Notes under the pieces: model-generated
The model's input: the letters and a program-made list of their open reading frames with translations, nothing else
Database searches by the model: none
Told to the model about the DNA's origin: nothing
NCBI RefSeq assembly: GCF_900110915.1
Contig: NZ_FOFG01000018.1
Coordinates: 1 to 64,000 of the forward strand
Source: Faunimonas pinastri
GTDB taxonomy: Bacteria; Pseudomonadota; Alphaproteobacteria; Rhizobiales; Afifellaceae
Direction: 5' to 3'
DNA length: 64,000 bases
Made by a program: the position numbers and the translations under genes
Shown: positions 33,848 to 42,148 of the stretch, one piece after another
Position numbering within the stretch: position 1 is the stretch's first letter
How the letters are laid out: each line of letters starts with the position of its first letter

Positions 33848-34687
33848 ATGACAGATCCCAAGACGATCCTGATCACCGGCTGTTCGTCCGGCATCGGCGA
33901 GGCCTGCGCGACGGGAATGAAGGCGAGGGGCTGGCGGGTCTTCGCCACCGCGCGGAATGCCGCCGATCTCGCCCGGCTGACGGAGGCGGGGCTGGAGGCG
34001 CTCTATCTCGATTACCGCGAGCCGGACTCCATCGGCGCCGCGTTCGAGGCGGTGATGGAAGCCACCGGCGGCAGGCTCGACGCGCTCGTCAATAACGGCG
34101 CCTATGCCCAGCCCGGCGCGCTGGAGGATCTGAGCCTCGCGGCGCTGCGCGAGCAGTTCGAGACGAACTTCTTCGGCTGGCACGAGTTGACCCGGCTGGC
34201 GATCCCCGTCATGCGGCGGCAGGGCTCGGGCCGCATCGTCATGGTGTCCTCCATCCTCGGCCTCTTCGCCATGGGCTTTCGCGGCGCCTACAGCACGACG
34301 AAATTCGCCATCGAGGCCTATTGCGACACGCTGCGCATCGAGCTTGCCGGCAGCGGCATCCAAGTCAGCGCCATCGAGCCCGGCCCGATCGCGTCCCGCA
34401 TCGGCCAGAACTCGATCCTGGCCTTCCACCGTCATATCGATCCCGAAACCTCCGTTCACCGGAGCTATTACCGGCGGCGGCTGAAGGGGCTGGAAAGCGG
34501 CGGCAACACACGCGGGCAGCTCGGTCCCGAGGCCGTGCTGAAGGTGCTGGTCCACGCCGCGGAAGCCCGCCATCCGCGCCCGCAATATTTCGTCACCTAC
34601 CCTACCCACCTGATGGGGGCGCTCAGGCGGCTCCTGCCGAAGCGGGTTCTCGACCGCAGCGCGATCAGATCGAGCCGGAACTCATGA
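33848..34687 (+). CDS. Short-chain dehydrogenase/reductase
   Basis: 279 residues. The cofactor motif TGCSSGIGEACATGMKARG precedes the active-site serine in VMVSSILGLF and the YxxxK motif in YSTTKFAIEAY. NNGAYAQPGALEDLS corresponds to the NAG motif. These enzymes oxidise or reduce alcohol/ketone substrates with NAD(P); the substrate is unknown. Its stop overlaps the tspO start by four bases (ATGA at 34684-34687). Confidence 0.93.
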   Translation: MTDPKTILITGCSSGIGEACATGMKARGWRVFATARNAADLARLTEAGLEALYLDYREPDSIGAAFEAVMEATGGRLDALVNNGAYAQPGALEDLSLAALREQFETNFFGWHELTRLAIPVMRRQGSGRIVMVSSILGLFAMGFRGAYSTTKFAIEAYCDTLRIELAGSGIQVSAIEPGPIASRIGQNSILAFHRHIDPETSVHRSYYRRRLKGLESGGNTRGQLGPEAVLKVLVHAAEARHPRPQYFVTYPTHLMGALRRLLPKRVLDRSAIRSSRNS

Positions 34688-35238
34688 CGAGGCGCAGCTC
34701 GATGAACGGGGTCGCGGACCCGGCGAGGGCCGGCGTGGCGGAGAAGCCGGCACCCGCCTTCTCCGGTCGTTCGCTGCTTGTCCTCCTGCTGTCACTGGCG
34801 ATCTGCGGCGCGGTGGCGGTGAGCGCCAGCCTTGTCACCATCCCGCAAATTCCCGGCTGGTACGCCACCCTGCGGAAGCCTTTCTTCCAGCCGCCGAACT
34901 GGCTTTTCGGGCCGGCCTGGACCGTGCTCTACGTCATGATGGCGGTGGCGGTCTGGCAGGTCTGGCGGCGGCGATCCCCGCTGACGGGGAAGGCCATTGG
35001 CCTCTATGCGCTGCAACTCGCCTTCAACATGGGCTGGTCCTTCGTCTTTTTCGGCGCCCACCTTCTGCCGGCCTCGTTCGCCGTGATCGTGGTGCTGGAA
35101 GCGTTGATCCTCTGGACCATAAGCCTCTTCGGCAGGATCGACCGGGCCGCCATGCTGCTGCTTATCCCCTATGCGGTTTGGGTCGCCTATGCGACGATGC
35201 TCGATCTTTCCATCGTCGTGCTGAACGGGACACCATGA
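34684..35238 (+). CDS. tspO: TspO/MBR-family membrane protein
   Basis: 184 residues with five transmembrane helices. The tryptophan-rich signature is PGWYATLRKPFFQPPNWLFGPAWTVLYVMMAVAVWQVW, followed by LYALQLAFNMGWSFVFFGAH and PYAVWVAYATMLDLSIVVLN. TspO proteins bind porphyrins and in Rhodobacter affect photosynthesis-gene expression. The nearby ferrochelatase fits a tetrapyrrole connection. The first ATG (34684) overlaps the SDR stop; a start at 34702 would also be possible. Confidence 0.93.
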   Translation: MTRRSSMNGVADPARAGVAEKPAPAFSGRSLLVLLLSLAICGAVAVSASLVTIPQIPGWYATLRKPFFQPPNWLFGPAWTVLYVMMAVAVWQVWRRRSPLTGKAIGLYALQLAFNMGWSFVFFGAHLLPASFAVIVVLEALILWTISLFGRIDRAAMLLLIPYAVWVAYATMLDLSIVVLNGTP

Positions 35239-35432
35239 GCACCGTCATCATCCCGGCCATGATCGGCCTCGTGTTCCTGATCCTGCTTGCCGGGCTCTGG
35301 AACATGATGAAGGGGGGGCATCCCAACCGGTCGCAGAAGCTGATGCAGATGCGCGTGCTGGCCCAGTTCGCCGCTATCGTCCTGATCATGGCGACGCTCT
35401 GGTTCCGTTCCCATGCCGGCGCGCCCGGCTGA
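35235..35432 (+). CDS. Twin-transmembrane small protein of HIG1 type
   Basis: 65 residues with two hydrophobic helices (about 4-24 and 42-58) joined by a basic loop containing RSQKLMQMRVLAQFAAI. This matches the alphaproteobacterial HIG1-domain small proteins, related to mitochondrial respiratory supercomplex factors. In many relatives this gene sits beside cobO and etfB, whereas here it overlaps the tspO stop by four bases (ATGA at 35235-35238). The function is unproven in bacteria. Confidence 0.8.
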   Translation: MSTVIIPAMIGLVFLILLAGLWNMMKGGHPNRSQKLMQMRVLAQFAAIVLIMATLWFRSHAGAPG

Positions 35433-35539
35433 GACGCGGATCGCGGCCCGGGCGCCCTGCCGCTGGACAGAGTGTCCCGCCAGCCGTGCTTGGAAATCAC
35501 CGGCACTTTGGCCTATTTGTCCCGGACAGGAGGCCCTGA

Positions 35540-36619
35540 ATGGTGCTCGAAGCTGATCTGATTTCCCCCGGCACCGGCAAGCGCGCCGCGATGCGCGAGG
35601 TCAAGCCGCCGGCCGACCATCCCCCGCTGAAGGCCAGGCGCATCGGCGTGCTGCTGGTCAATCTCGGGACACCCGACGGCACGACCTACTGGCCGATGCG
35701 CCGCTACCTCGGCGAATTCCTGTCCGACCGGCGCGTGATCGAGGCGCCGCGCGCGATCTGGCAGCCGATCCTCCAGGGCATCATCCTGAGCACGCGACCG
35801 AAGAAGAGCGGCGCGCTCTATGCCTCCATCTGGAACAAGGAGCGGGATGAATCGCCGCTCAGGACGATCACGCGCGAGCAGGGCGAGAAGCTCGCGGCCG
35901 AGCTTGCGGCGGAGGAAGAGGTGACCGTCGACTGGGCGATGCGCTACGGCACCCCGTCCATCGTGGAGCGCATGAACGCCTTGCAGGCGCAGGGCTGCGA
36001 GAAGATCCTCGTCTTCCCGCTTTATCCGCAATACAGCGCGACCACGACGGCGACGGTCAACGACAAGGCCTTCGAGGCGCTGATGAAGATGCGCTGGCAG
36101 CCGGCGCTACGCACCGTGCCGCCCTACCATGACGACCCGGCCTATATCGACGCGCTGGCGGAGAGCGTCGAGCAGCATCTCGCGAAGCTGGATTTCGAGC
36201 CGGAAGTGGTGATCGCCTCCTATCACGGCCTGCCGCAATCCTATTTCCGCAAGGGCGACCCCTATCACTGCCACTGCCAGAAGACGACGCGGCTCCTGCG
36301 GGAGACGCTGGACTGGCCGAAGACGCGGCTGATCGCGACGTTCCAATCCCGCTTCGGGCCGGAGGAATGGTTGCAGCCCTATACCGACAAGACGATCGAG
36401 CAGCTCGCCAAGGACGGCGTGAAGCGCATCGCCGTGCTCAATCCCGGCTTCGTCGCCGACTGCCTGGAAACGCTGGAAGAAATCGCCGTGCAGAACCGCG
36501 AGGTCTTCCTGCACCATGGTGGCGAGAAGTTCAGCCACATCCCCTGCCTGAACGCCAGCGCCGGAGGCATGCGCGTCATCACCAAGATGGTGATGCGGGA
36601 ATTGCAGGGCTGGCTCTGA
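35540..36619 (+). CDS. hemH: Ferrochelatase
   Basis: 359 residues. Inserts ferrous iron into protoporphyrin IX, the last step of heme synthesis. VLLVNLGTPDGTTYWPMRRYL is the N-terminal signature. IASYHGLPQSYFRKGDPYHCHCQKT contains the catalytic histidine and FQSRFGPEEWLQPYT the family block. PGFVADCLETLEEI carries the conserved acidic residues. AGGAGG stands shortly before the ATG at 35540. The N-terminal extension of about 30 residues is longer than in most homologues. Confidence 0.97.
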   Translation: MVLEADLISPGTGKRAAMREVKPPADHPPLKARRIGVLLVNLGTPDGTTYWPMRRYLGEFLSDRRVIEAPRAIWQPILQGIILSTRPKKSGALYASIWNKERDESPLRTITREQGEKLAAELAAEEEVTVDWAMRYGTPSIVERMNALQAQGCEKILVFPLYPQYSATTTATVNDKAFEALMKMRWQPALRTVPPYHDDPAYIDALAESVEQHLAKLDFEPEVVIASYHGLPQSYFRKGDPYHCHCQKTTRLLRETLDWPKTRLIATFQSRFGPEEWLQPYTDKTIEQLAKDGVKRIAVLNPGFVADCLETLEEIAVQNREVFLHHGGEKFSHIPCLNASAGGMRVITKMVMRELQGWL

Positions 36620-36651
36620 GGGCCGCTGCCCTCCGGTAATCGGTCAGGTCT

Positions 36652-37326
36652 TCAGGGATTGACCGGTCGGCGGCCGCCGACCGGCTTTTCCGCCACAAGC
36701 GGACCGGGAAAGGCGGCCTCCGCCTTCACCTCCAGCTGCTTCTCGTGGCGGCGGAAGAACCACAGGCTGGCGCTGATGATCAGCAGCGCCAGCACGAGCA
36801 GCCCGATCGCGACGGGACTGCCGTAGCGGTTGATCTGCGCGCCGAGATAATAGCAGCCGATGCCATAGAGGCAGGCCCAGACGATGCTCGCCACGAGATT
36901 GGCAAGGCCGAAGCGCTGCCACGACATCTGGTTGGCGCCGGCGAGCAGGCCCACGATGGCGCGCAGGATGATGACGAAGCGCCCGACGAAGACGATGGCG
37001 TTGCCGTATTCCGCAAAGAGATAGCGCCCCACCTTGAGCCTTTTCGGCGGGAGGTGAATGTAGGAGCCGTAGCGCGCCAGCACGGGCAGGCCCACGCGCT
37101 TGCCGATCCAGTGGGCGATGCTGCCGCCGAGCGCGCCTGCGAGCGCTGCCGTGATGATGACGCTGACCGGCGAGATCTGGTGCGTGGAGCCCGCGAACAG
37201 CGATGCCGCGATCAGCGCCGTCTCGCCGGGCAGCGGCAAGCCGATGCTCTCCAGCAGGATGAAGCCGAAAACGAGCCAGAGGCCGTAATGGCCGATCAGG
37301 TCGATGATCGCTTGGTGATCGAGCAC
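36652..37326 (-). CDS. DedA-family membrane protein
   Basis: 224 residues with four to five membrane segments. [23 protein letters not shown] holds the conserved GxPxPGE motif, and [31 protein letters not shown] the FxGRFxPxxR-like motif. DedA proteins are half-transporters linked to proton-motive force and to flipping of lipid carriers such as undecaprenyl phosphate. The start is GTG at 37324-37326 with AGGAG upstream. The last 12 codons contain a perfect palindrome that may act as the hemH terminator. Confidence 0.9.
   Translation of the reverse strand: MLDHQAIIDLIGHYGLWLVFGFILLESIGLPLPGETALIAASLFAGSTHQISPVSVIITAALAGALGGSIAHWIGKRVGLPVLARYGSYIHLPPKRLKVGRYLFAEYGNAIVFVGRFVIILRAIVGLLAGANQMSWQRFGLANLVASIVWACLYGIGCYYLGAQINRYGSPVAIGLLVLALLIISASLWFFRRHEKQLEVKAEAAFPGPLVAEKPVGGRRPVNP
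36663..36688 (+). terminator. Terminator-like palindrome for hemH inside the 3' end of dedA
   Basis: Positions 36663-36684 are a perfect 22-base palindrome (CCGGTCGGCGG and its complement) followed on the plus strand by CTTTTC. The position 45 bases after the hemH stop suggests it terminates hemH, but it lies within the convergent dedA coding region. The loop would have to open out from the palindrome centre. Confidence 0.5.
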
Positions 37327-37507
37327 GTCGGGGGAACTCCTGCCCTCCGAGGTCGGCGGTGAGGCCGGCAGGGAAGGCCGGAGGGGCTGTCGCGCTTACC
37401 GCATCCGCCGACTTTATGCACCCGAAATCGCCTTGTGGCGACCGATGGCCGCGACAAGATGCCTCAAAGGCGATAGGAGAACAGGCAAGATGATGGTGGA
37501 GGAAACA

Positions 37508-38539
37508 ATGACCGGCTTCGATATCGCCGTGATCGTGCTCGTCGCGCTGGTGGTGATCGTTCTGATCTCGGCGGTGAAGACTGTTCCGCAGGGTTACAAT
37601 TATACGATCGAGCGCTTCGGGCGATACACGGGCACGCTGTCGCCGGGCCTGAACATCATCACCCCCTTCATCGACCGCGTCGGCGCGCGCATGAACATGA
37701 TGGAAACGGTTCTGGAAGTGCCGAGCCAGGAAGTCATCACCCGCGACAACGCGACGGTGACGGCGAACGGCATCACCTTCTTCCAGGTTGTGAGCGCGCC
37801 GCAGGCCGCCTACGAGGTGAACAACCTCCAGAACGCGATCCTGAACCTCACCATGACCAATATCCGCTCCGTCATGGGCTCGATGGACCTCGACCAGCTC
37901 CTGTCCAACCGCGACGAGATCAACGAACGGTTGCTTCGCGTCGTCGATGCCGCCGCCTCGCCCTGGGGCGTGAAGATCACCCGCATCGAGATCAAGGACA
38001 TCGACCCGCCGCGCAACCTCGTGGATTCCATGGCGCGGCAGATGATGGCGGAACGCGAGAAGCGCGCCGCGATCCTGGAAGCGGAAGGCAAGCGCGCGGC
38101 GGAGATCCTCAAGGCGGAGGGGCAGAAGCAAGGGCAGATCCTCGAAGCCGAGGGCCGGCGCGAGGCGGCGTTCCGCGACGCCGAGGCGCGCGAGCGGCAG
38201 GCGGAGGCGGAGGCCAAGGCGACGGCGCTGGTCAGCGTCGCGATCGCCGAGGGCGACGTGCAGGCGATCAACTACTTCGTCGCCCAGCGCTATGTCGATG
38301 CGCTCAAGGAATTCGCCCGTTCGCCGAACCAGAAGACCTTCATGCTGCCGGTGGAGGCTTCGTCGCTGATCGGCGCGCTCGGCGGCATCTCTGAGATTGC
38401 CCGCGACGCTTTCGCGGCCCGGAACGACGGGTCCCGTAACGAGGGTGCGGAGCGGCCGGTCGAAAGACCCGCGCGCCGGCCTACCCGGATCGTGCCGCCC
38501 ACGGGCACCAATGTGCCGAACCCGCCGGAATTTCCATGA
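37508..38539 (+). CDS. SPFH/Band 7 membrane protease-associated protein (QmcA/paraslipin type)
   Basis: 343 residues. One N-terminal membrane helix (residues 5-22) is followed by the SPFH domain ([33 protein letters not shown]). A long charged coiled coil ([29 protein letters not shown]) and a proline-rich tail come after. Stomatin-like proteins build membrane microdomains and partner with NfeD. The ATG at 37508 is chosen because GGAGG lies five bases upstream; ATG at 37490 is a weaker option. The stop overlaps the nfeD start (ATGA). Confidence 0.92.
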   Translation: MTGFDIAVIVLVALVVIVLISAVKTVPQGYNYTIERFGRYTGTLSPGLNIITPFIDRVGARMNMMETVLEVPSQEVITRDNATVTANGITFFQVVSAPQAAYEVNNLQNAILNLTMTNIRSVMGSMDLDQLLSNRDEINERLLRVVDAAASPWGVKITRIEIKDIDPPRNLVDSMARQMMAEREKRAAILEAEGKRAAEILKAEGQKQGQILEAEGRREAAFRDAEARERQAEAEAKATALVSVAIAEGDVQAINYFVAQRYVDALKEFARSPNQKTFMLPVEASSLIGALGGISEIARDAFAARNDGSRNEGAERPVERPARRPTRIVPPTGTNVPNPPEFP

Positions 38540-39003
38540 TCGAAACCGTCCTCTCCCTGCTGGGCGGCTGGACCTGGTGGGTCCTCGGTCTCGTCCTGCT
38601 GGCGGTCGAGGCATTGGCACCCGGTCTGTTCTTTATCTGGTTCGGCATCGCGGCGATGCTGATCGGCGTCAGCGCGCTGGTCGTGCCCTGGCCGTGGCAA
38701 TGGCAGGTACTGGGCTTCGCGGCGCTGTCGGTGGCGATCGCGCTCGCGGCTCGCCACTTCTTCGGCTACGGGGCGGCCCAGCCCGCCGATCCCACGCTGA
38801 ACCGCCGTGCCGACCGGCTCGTCGGCCGTGCGTTCACGCTGGCCGAGCCGCTTCACGACGGCGTCGGGCGCATTCGGGTCGATGACACGATGTGGCGCGT
38901 CACGGGGCCGGACCTCCCGATGGGCGCCCGGGTGCGCGTCAGCGCGGCGGAGGGGGCGACATTGCACGTGGTTCCCGAAGATCCGTCTGCCGGACCCGCC
39001 TAG
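38536..39003 (+). CDS. NfeD-family membrane protein
   Basis: 155 residues with three to four hydrophobic segments ([38 protein letters not shown]) and a C-terminal OB-fold domain ([52 protein letters not shown]). This is the short form of NfeD without the protease domain, the usual partner of the SPFH protein encoded just upstream. Confidence 0.92.
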   Translation: MIETVLSLLGGWTWWVLGLVLLAVEALAPGLFFIWFGIAAMLIGVSALVVPWPWQWQVLGFAALSVAIALAARHFFGYGAAQPADPTLNRRADRLVGRAFTLAEPLHDGVGRIRVDDTMWRVTGPDLPMGARVRVSAAEGATLHVVPEDPSAGPA

Positions 39004-39099
39004 CGTTTTTCCCCTTCTGCTCCTTATCGGCGGTTCCTGATCGGAACCAGCTCTTCGTCTCCCCGTTCAGCGGCTATCTTTCGAGATCGAGGCGCTGGG

Positions 39100-39969
39100 A
39101 TGAAGGTTGCATTTATCGGGCTGGGCTCCATGGGCATGCCCATGGCCGCGAACCTGGCCAGGGCCGGCCATGACCTTACGGTCTGGAATCGGAGCCGGAA
39201 GACGCCCGAAGGCTTCGAGGGCAAGGAGCCGCCGGTGGCCGGCAGCATCGCGGAAGCTGTGCGCGACGCCGAGGCCGTCGTCACCATGCTGGCGAACGAC
39301 CAGGCGGTGACCGAGGTCGTCCATGGCGGGCTGCTCGACAACCTCCGGCAGGGTGCGGTCCACCTTTCCATGAGCACGCTCAGCGTCGCCGCGGCCAGAA
39401 CGCTTGCGGAGGAGCACGCGAAGAAAGGCCGGGACTATGTCGCCGCGCCGGTCTTCGGGCGGCCCGAGATGGCGGCGGCCGCCAAGCTCTGGATCGTGCT
39501 GGCCGGGCCAGCTCGCGGCGTGGCAACGATCCGCCCGCTGCTGGATGCGCTCGGTCGTGGCGTCTCGGAATTCGGCGAAGAGCCCTGGAAGGCGAACCTC
39601 GTGAAGCTCGGCAACAATTTCATGCTGACGGCGATGATCGAGACGCTGGGCGAAACCTTCGCGCTGATGCGCAAGGCCGGCATACCGCCCAAGGATTTCC
39701 TCGCCGCGATCAACAACCTCTTCCAGTCTCCGGTCTACCAGAACTACGGCACGATGATCGCCGACGGACAGCACGAAGCGGGCTTCAAGATGTCGCTCGG
39801 CCTGAAGGACGTGCGGCTGGCGCTGGCCGCTGCAGATGAACTGCATGTCCCCATGCCCTTCGCCAGCGTCGCCCGCGATAACATGGTGGAAGCGGTGGCG
39901 ACCGGCGGCGCCGACAAGGACTGGAGCTATCTCGCCCGCGTGGTGCAGGACCGCGCCGGGCTCGACTGA
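39100..39969 (+). CDS. NAD(P)-dependent beta-hydroxyacid dehydrogenase (3-hydroxyisobutyrate dehydrogenase family)
   Basis: 289 residues. VAFIGLGSMGMPMAANLARAGHDLTVWNRS is the family's N-terminal signature. FGRPEMAAAAKLWIVLAGPA lies in the substrate area. KLGNNFMLTAMIETLGETFAL carries the conserved catalytic lysine region and GFKMSLGLKDVRLALAA the second domain. It is likely a semialdehyde/hydroxyacid reductase of the GLYR type; the substrate is not clear. It is followed 21 bases later by a quinone-oxidoreductase-like gene. Confidence 0.9.
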   Translation: MKVAFIGLGSMGMPMAANLARAGHDLTVWNRSRKTPEGFEGKEPPVAGSIAEAVRDAEAVVTMLANDQAVTEVVHGGLLDNLRQGAVHLSMSTLSVAAARTLAEEHAKKGRDYVAAPVFGRPEMAAAAKLWIVLAGPARGVATIRPLLDALGRGVSEFGEEPWKANLVKLGNNFMLTAMIETLGETFALMRKAGIPPKDFLAAINNLFQSPVYQNYGTMIADGQHEAGFKMSLGLKDVRLALAAADELHVPMPFASVARDNMVEAVATGGADKDWSYLARVVQDRAGLD

Positions 39970-39990
39970 ACGCGCGACGGAGAAATTTCG

Positions 39991-41007
39991 ATGAAGCTTT
40001 ACCGCATTCCGACAGCCGCCGGCATCGACAGCCTGACGCTTGCCGAAGCCGAAACGCCCCGTCCGAAGCGGGGGCAGGTGCTCATCCGCGTCCGTGCGAC
40101 GTCGCTGAACTACCGCGACCTGATGGTTGTGAAGGGCCAGTACGGCCGTGGCGGCGTTCCCGAAAACATCGTTCCGCTCTCCGATGGTGCCGGCGAGGTG
40201 GTGGAGATCGGCGAAGACGTGGAGCGGGTGAAGGCGGGCGACCGTGTGGCCGGCATCTTCATGCAGAACTGGCTTGCCGGCCCGCCGACATCCGCCCACG
40301 CCGCCAGCGCGCTTGGCGGCGCCATCGACGGCATGCTGTCGGAATATGTGGTGCTGGACCAGAACGGACTTGTGCCGATCCCCGATCACATGAGCTTCGA
40401 GGAAGCGGCGACGCTGCCCTGCGCGGCCGTGACCGCCTGGAACGCGCTGTTCGGCGGAAGGCCGCTCAAGCCGGGCGAGACGGTGCTGGTGCTGGGCAGC
40501 GGTGGCGTCTCATTGTTCGCGCTGCAATTCGCCCGCATGACCGGCGCGCGCGTCATCGCGACCTCGTCCTCGGACGAAAAGATCGAGAAGCTGAAGGCGT
40601 TCGGCGCGTCGGATTGCGTGAACTACCGGGCGCGGCCGGATTGGGACAAGGCGGTGCGCGATCTCACCGGAGATTCCGGCGTCGATCATGTCGTCGAGGT
40701 CGGCGGCCCCGGCACCTTGCCGCTGTCGATCGACAGCGTCCGCATCGGTGGCTCGATCGCCCTGATCGGCGTGCTGAGCGACAATCATCGGATCGATCCG
40801 AGCCCGATCCTGCGCAAGAGCATCAACCTGCGTGGCATCTATGTCGGCTCGCGGGAGATGTTCGAGGCGATGAACCGCGCGATCGCCACGCAGGAGATGC
40901 GGCCGGTGATCGATCGCGTCTTTCCGTTCGCGGAGGCGCAGGACGCCTATCGCCTGCTGGAATCGCAGAAACACCTGGGCAAGATCGTCGTTTGCGTCGG
41001 CGACTAG
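39991..41007 (+). CDS. Zinc-independent medium-chain dehydrogenase, quinone-oxidoreductase type
   Basis: 338 residues. The N-terminal GroES-like domain (VLIRVRATSLNYRDLMVVKGQYG) is followed by the Rossmann motif VLVLGSGGVSLFALQFARMTGARVIATSSS and the segment GVDHVVEVGGPGTLPLSIDSVRIGGSIALIGVL. The cysteine ligands of structural and catalytic zinc are absent, as in quinone oxidoreductases. It is probably co-transcribed with the preceding dehydrogenase. Confidence 0.9.
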   Translation: MKLYRIPTAAGIDSLTLAEAETPRPKRGQVLIRVRATSLNYRDLMVVKGQYGRGGVPENIVPLSDGAGEVVEIGEDVERVKAGDRVAGIFMQNWLAGPPTSAHAASALGGAIDGMLSEYVVLDQNGLVPIPDHMSFEEAATLPCAAVTAWNALFGGRPLKPGETVLVLGSGGVSLFALQFARMTGARVIATSSSDEKIEKLKAFGASDCVNYRARPDWDKAVRDLTGDSGVDHVVEVGGPGTLPLSIDSVRIGGSIALIGVLSDNHRIDPSPILRKSINLRGIYVGSREMFEAMNRAIATQEMRPVIDRVFPFAEAQDAYRLLESQKHLGKIVVCVGD

Positions 41008-41024
41008 GCCCGACGCGTCGGGCC
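41007..41024. terminator. Palindrome between convergent genes, possible terminator
   Basis: GGCCCGACGCGTCGGGCC is a perfect 18-base palindrome that starts on the last base of the dehydrogenase stop codon and precedes the end of the convergent kdsD. No T-run follows on either strand, so its function as a terminator is uncertain. Confidence 0.35.
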
Positions 41025-41037
41025 GTCCGGGAGCTTC

Positions 41038-42006
41038 TCAGGCGGCACCGATCCGCAGCATGTCGTGCATGTGGACGATGCCGACCGGCTTGCCTCCGTC
41101 AACCACCAGCAATGCGGTGATGGCGGCGGAGTTCAGCGCCTTCAATGCCGAAGCGACCAGCATTTCCGGGGCCACGGTGCGCGGATTGCGGTTCATGATC
41201 TCCTCCACCCGGCGCGACAGGAGATCGCCGCCGAGATGTCGGCGGAGGTCGCCGTCAGTGACGATACCGGCGAGACGGCCGTCCCCGCCCGTGATGGCGA
41301 GGCAGCCGAAGCCCTTCTGCGTCATCAGGACGATGGCTTCGTCCATCCGCGTTCCCAGTGGGGCGATCGGCACGCTGTCGCCTGCATGCATGATGTCGCG
41401 GACGTGCTGGAGATTGGCGCCGAGGCTGCCGCCGGGATGGAACACGGCGAAATCGTCGGGCGTGAAGTCGCGGCTTTCCAGGAGCGCCACCGCGAGCGCA
41501 TCGCCCAGCGCCAGCTGCATCAGCGTGGAACTGGTGGGAGCGAGGCCATGCGGGCAGGCCTCGGTGACGCGCGGCAGCAGCAGCACGGTGTCCGCCGCCT
41601 GTCCCAGCGTCGAATGCTCGCCGGCGGTGATCGCGATCAGCGGCACGGAGAAGCGGCGGGAATAGAAGACGATATTCTTCAACTCCGCCGTCTCTCCCGA
41701 CCAGGAGAGCGCCAGGATCACATCGCGATGGGTGATCATCCCGAGATCGCCGTGGCTGGCCTCGGCCGGGTGAACGAAGAAGGCCGGCGTGCCGGTGGAG
41801 GCGAGGGTCGCCGCGATCTTGGTGCCGATATGGCCGCTCTTGCCCATGCCGGTGACGACGACGCGGCCTTCCGCCTTGCGGATCGTGGCGCAGGCTTCCT
41901 TGAAGGGCTCGGAGAGCCCGTTGCCGAGGGCGCGATTCAGCGCGTTGAGGGCATCGATCTCGGTGCCGAGCGTACGGAGCGCCGACTGGACTGCAGGTGA
42001 ATTCAT
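41038..42006 (-). CDS. kdsD: D-arabinose 5-phosphate isomerase (KpsF/GutQ family)
   Basis: 322 residues. The SIS domain (VVVTGMGKSGHIGTKIAATLASTGTPAFFVHPAEASHGDLGMI, LALSWSGETAELKNIV) performs isomerisation of ribulose 5-phosphate to arabinose 5-phosphate, the entry to Kdo synthesis for lipopolysaccharide. Two CBS repeats follow (DIMHAGDSVPIAPL and EIMNRNPRTVAP). The ATG at 42004-42006 is the family-consistent start; the open frame continues upstream without similarity. It is divergent from the outer membrane barrel gene. Confidence 0.94.
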   Translation of the reverse strand: MNSPAVQSALRTLGTEIDALNALNRALGNGLSEPFKEACATIRKAEGRVVVTGMGKSGHIGTKIAATLASTGTPAFFVHPAEASHGDLGMITHRDVILALSWSGETAELKNIVFYSRRFSVPLIAITAGEHSTLGQAADTVLLLPRVTEACPHGLAPTSSTLMQLALGDALAVALLESRDFTPDDFAVFHPGGSLGANLQHVRDIMHAGDSVPIAPLGTRMDEAIVLMTQKGFGCLAITGGDGRLAGIVTDGDLRRHLGGDLLSRRVEEIMNRNPRTVAPEMLVASALKALNSAAITALLVVDGGKPVGIVHMHDMLRIGAA

Positions 42007-42148
42007 GGGTTGCCGCTTATCACGGCGTCGTCGTGGACGCGAGCGCCGTCGCCGTTCAATCGGTAAACCGAGCGTTAACCATGGGGCTTTACGCATTGGC
42101 AATATCAATTAAGCGAGCGCTGGCTGGGCAGGCGCTTGCGGGTCACCC

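Noticed and set aside
34321-34683. Extended plus-strand frame in front of tspO
   Set aside because: It overlaps the SDR gene in another frame; the TspO family begins after the ATGA overlap at 34684.
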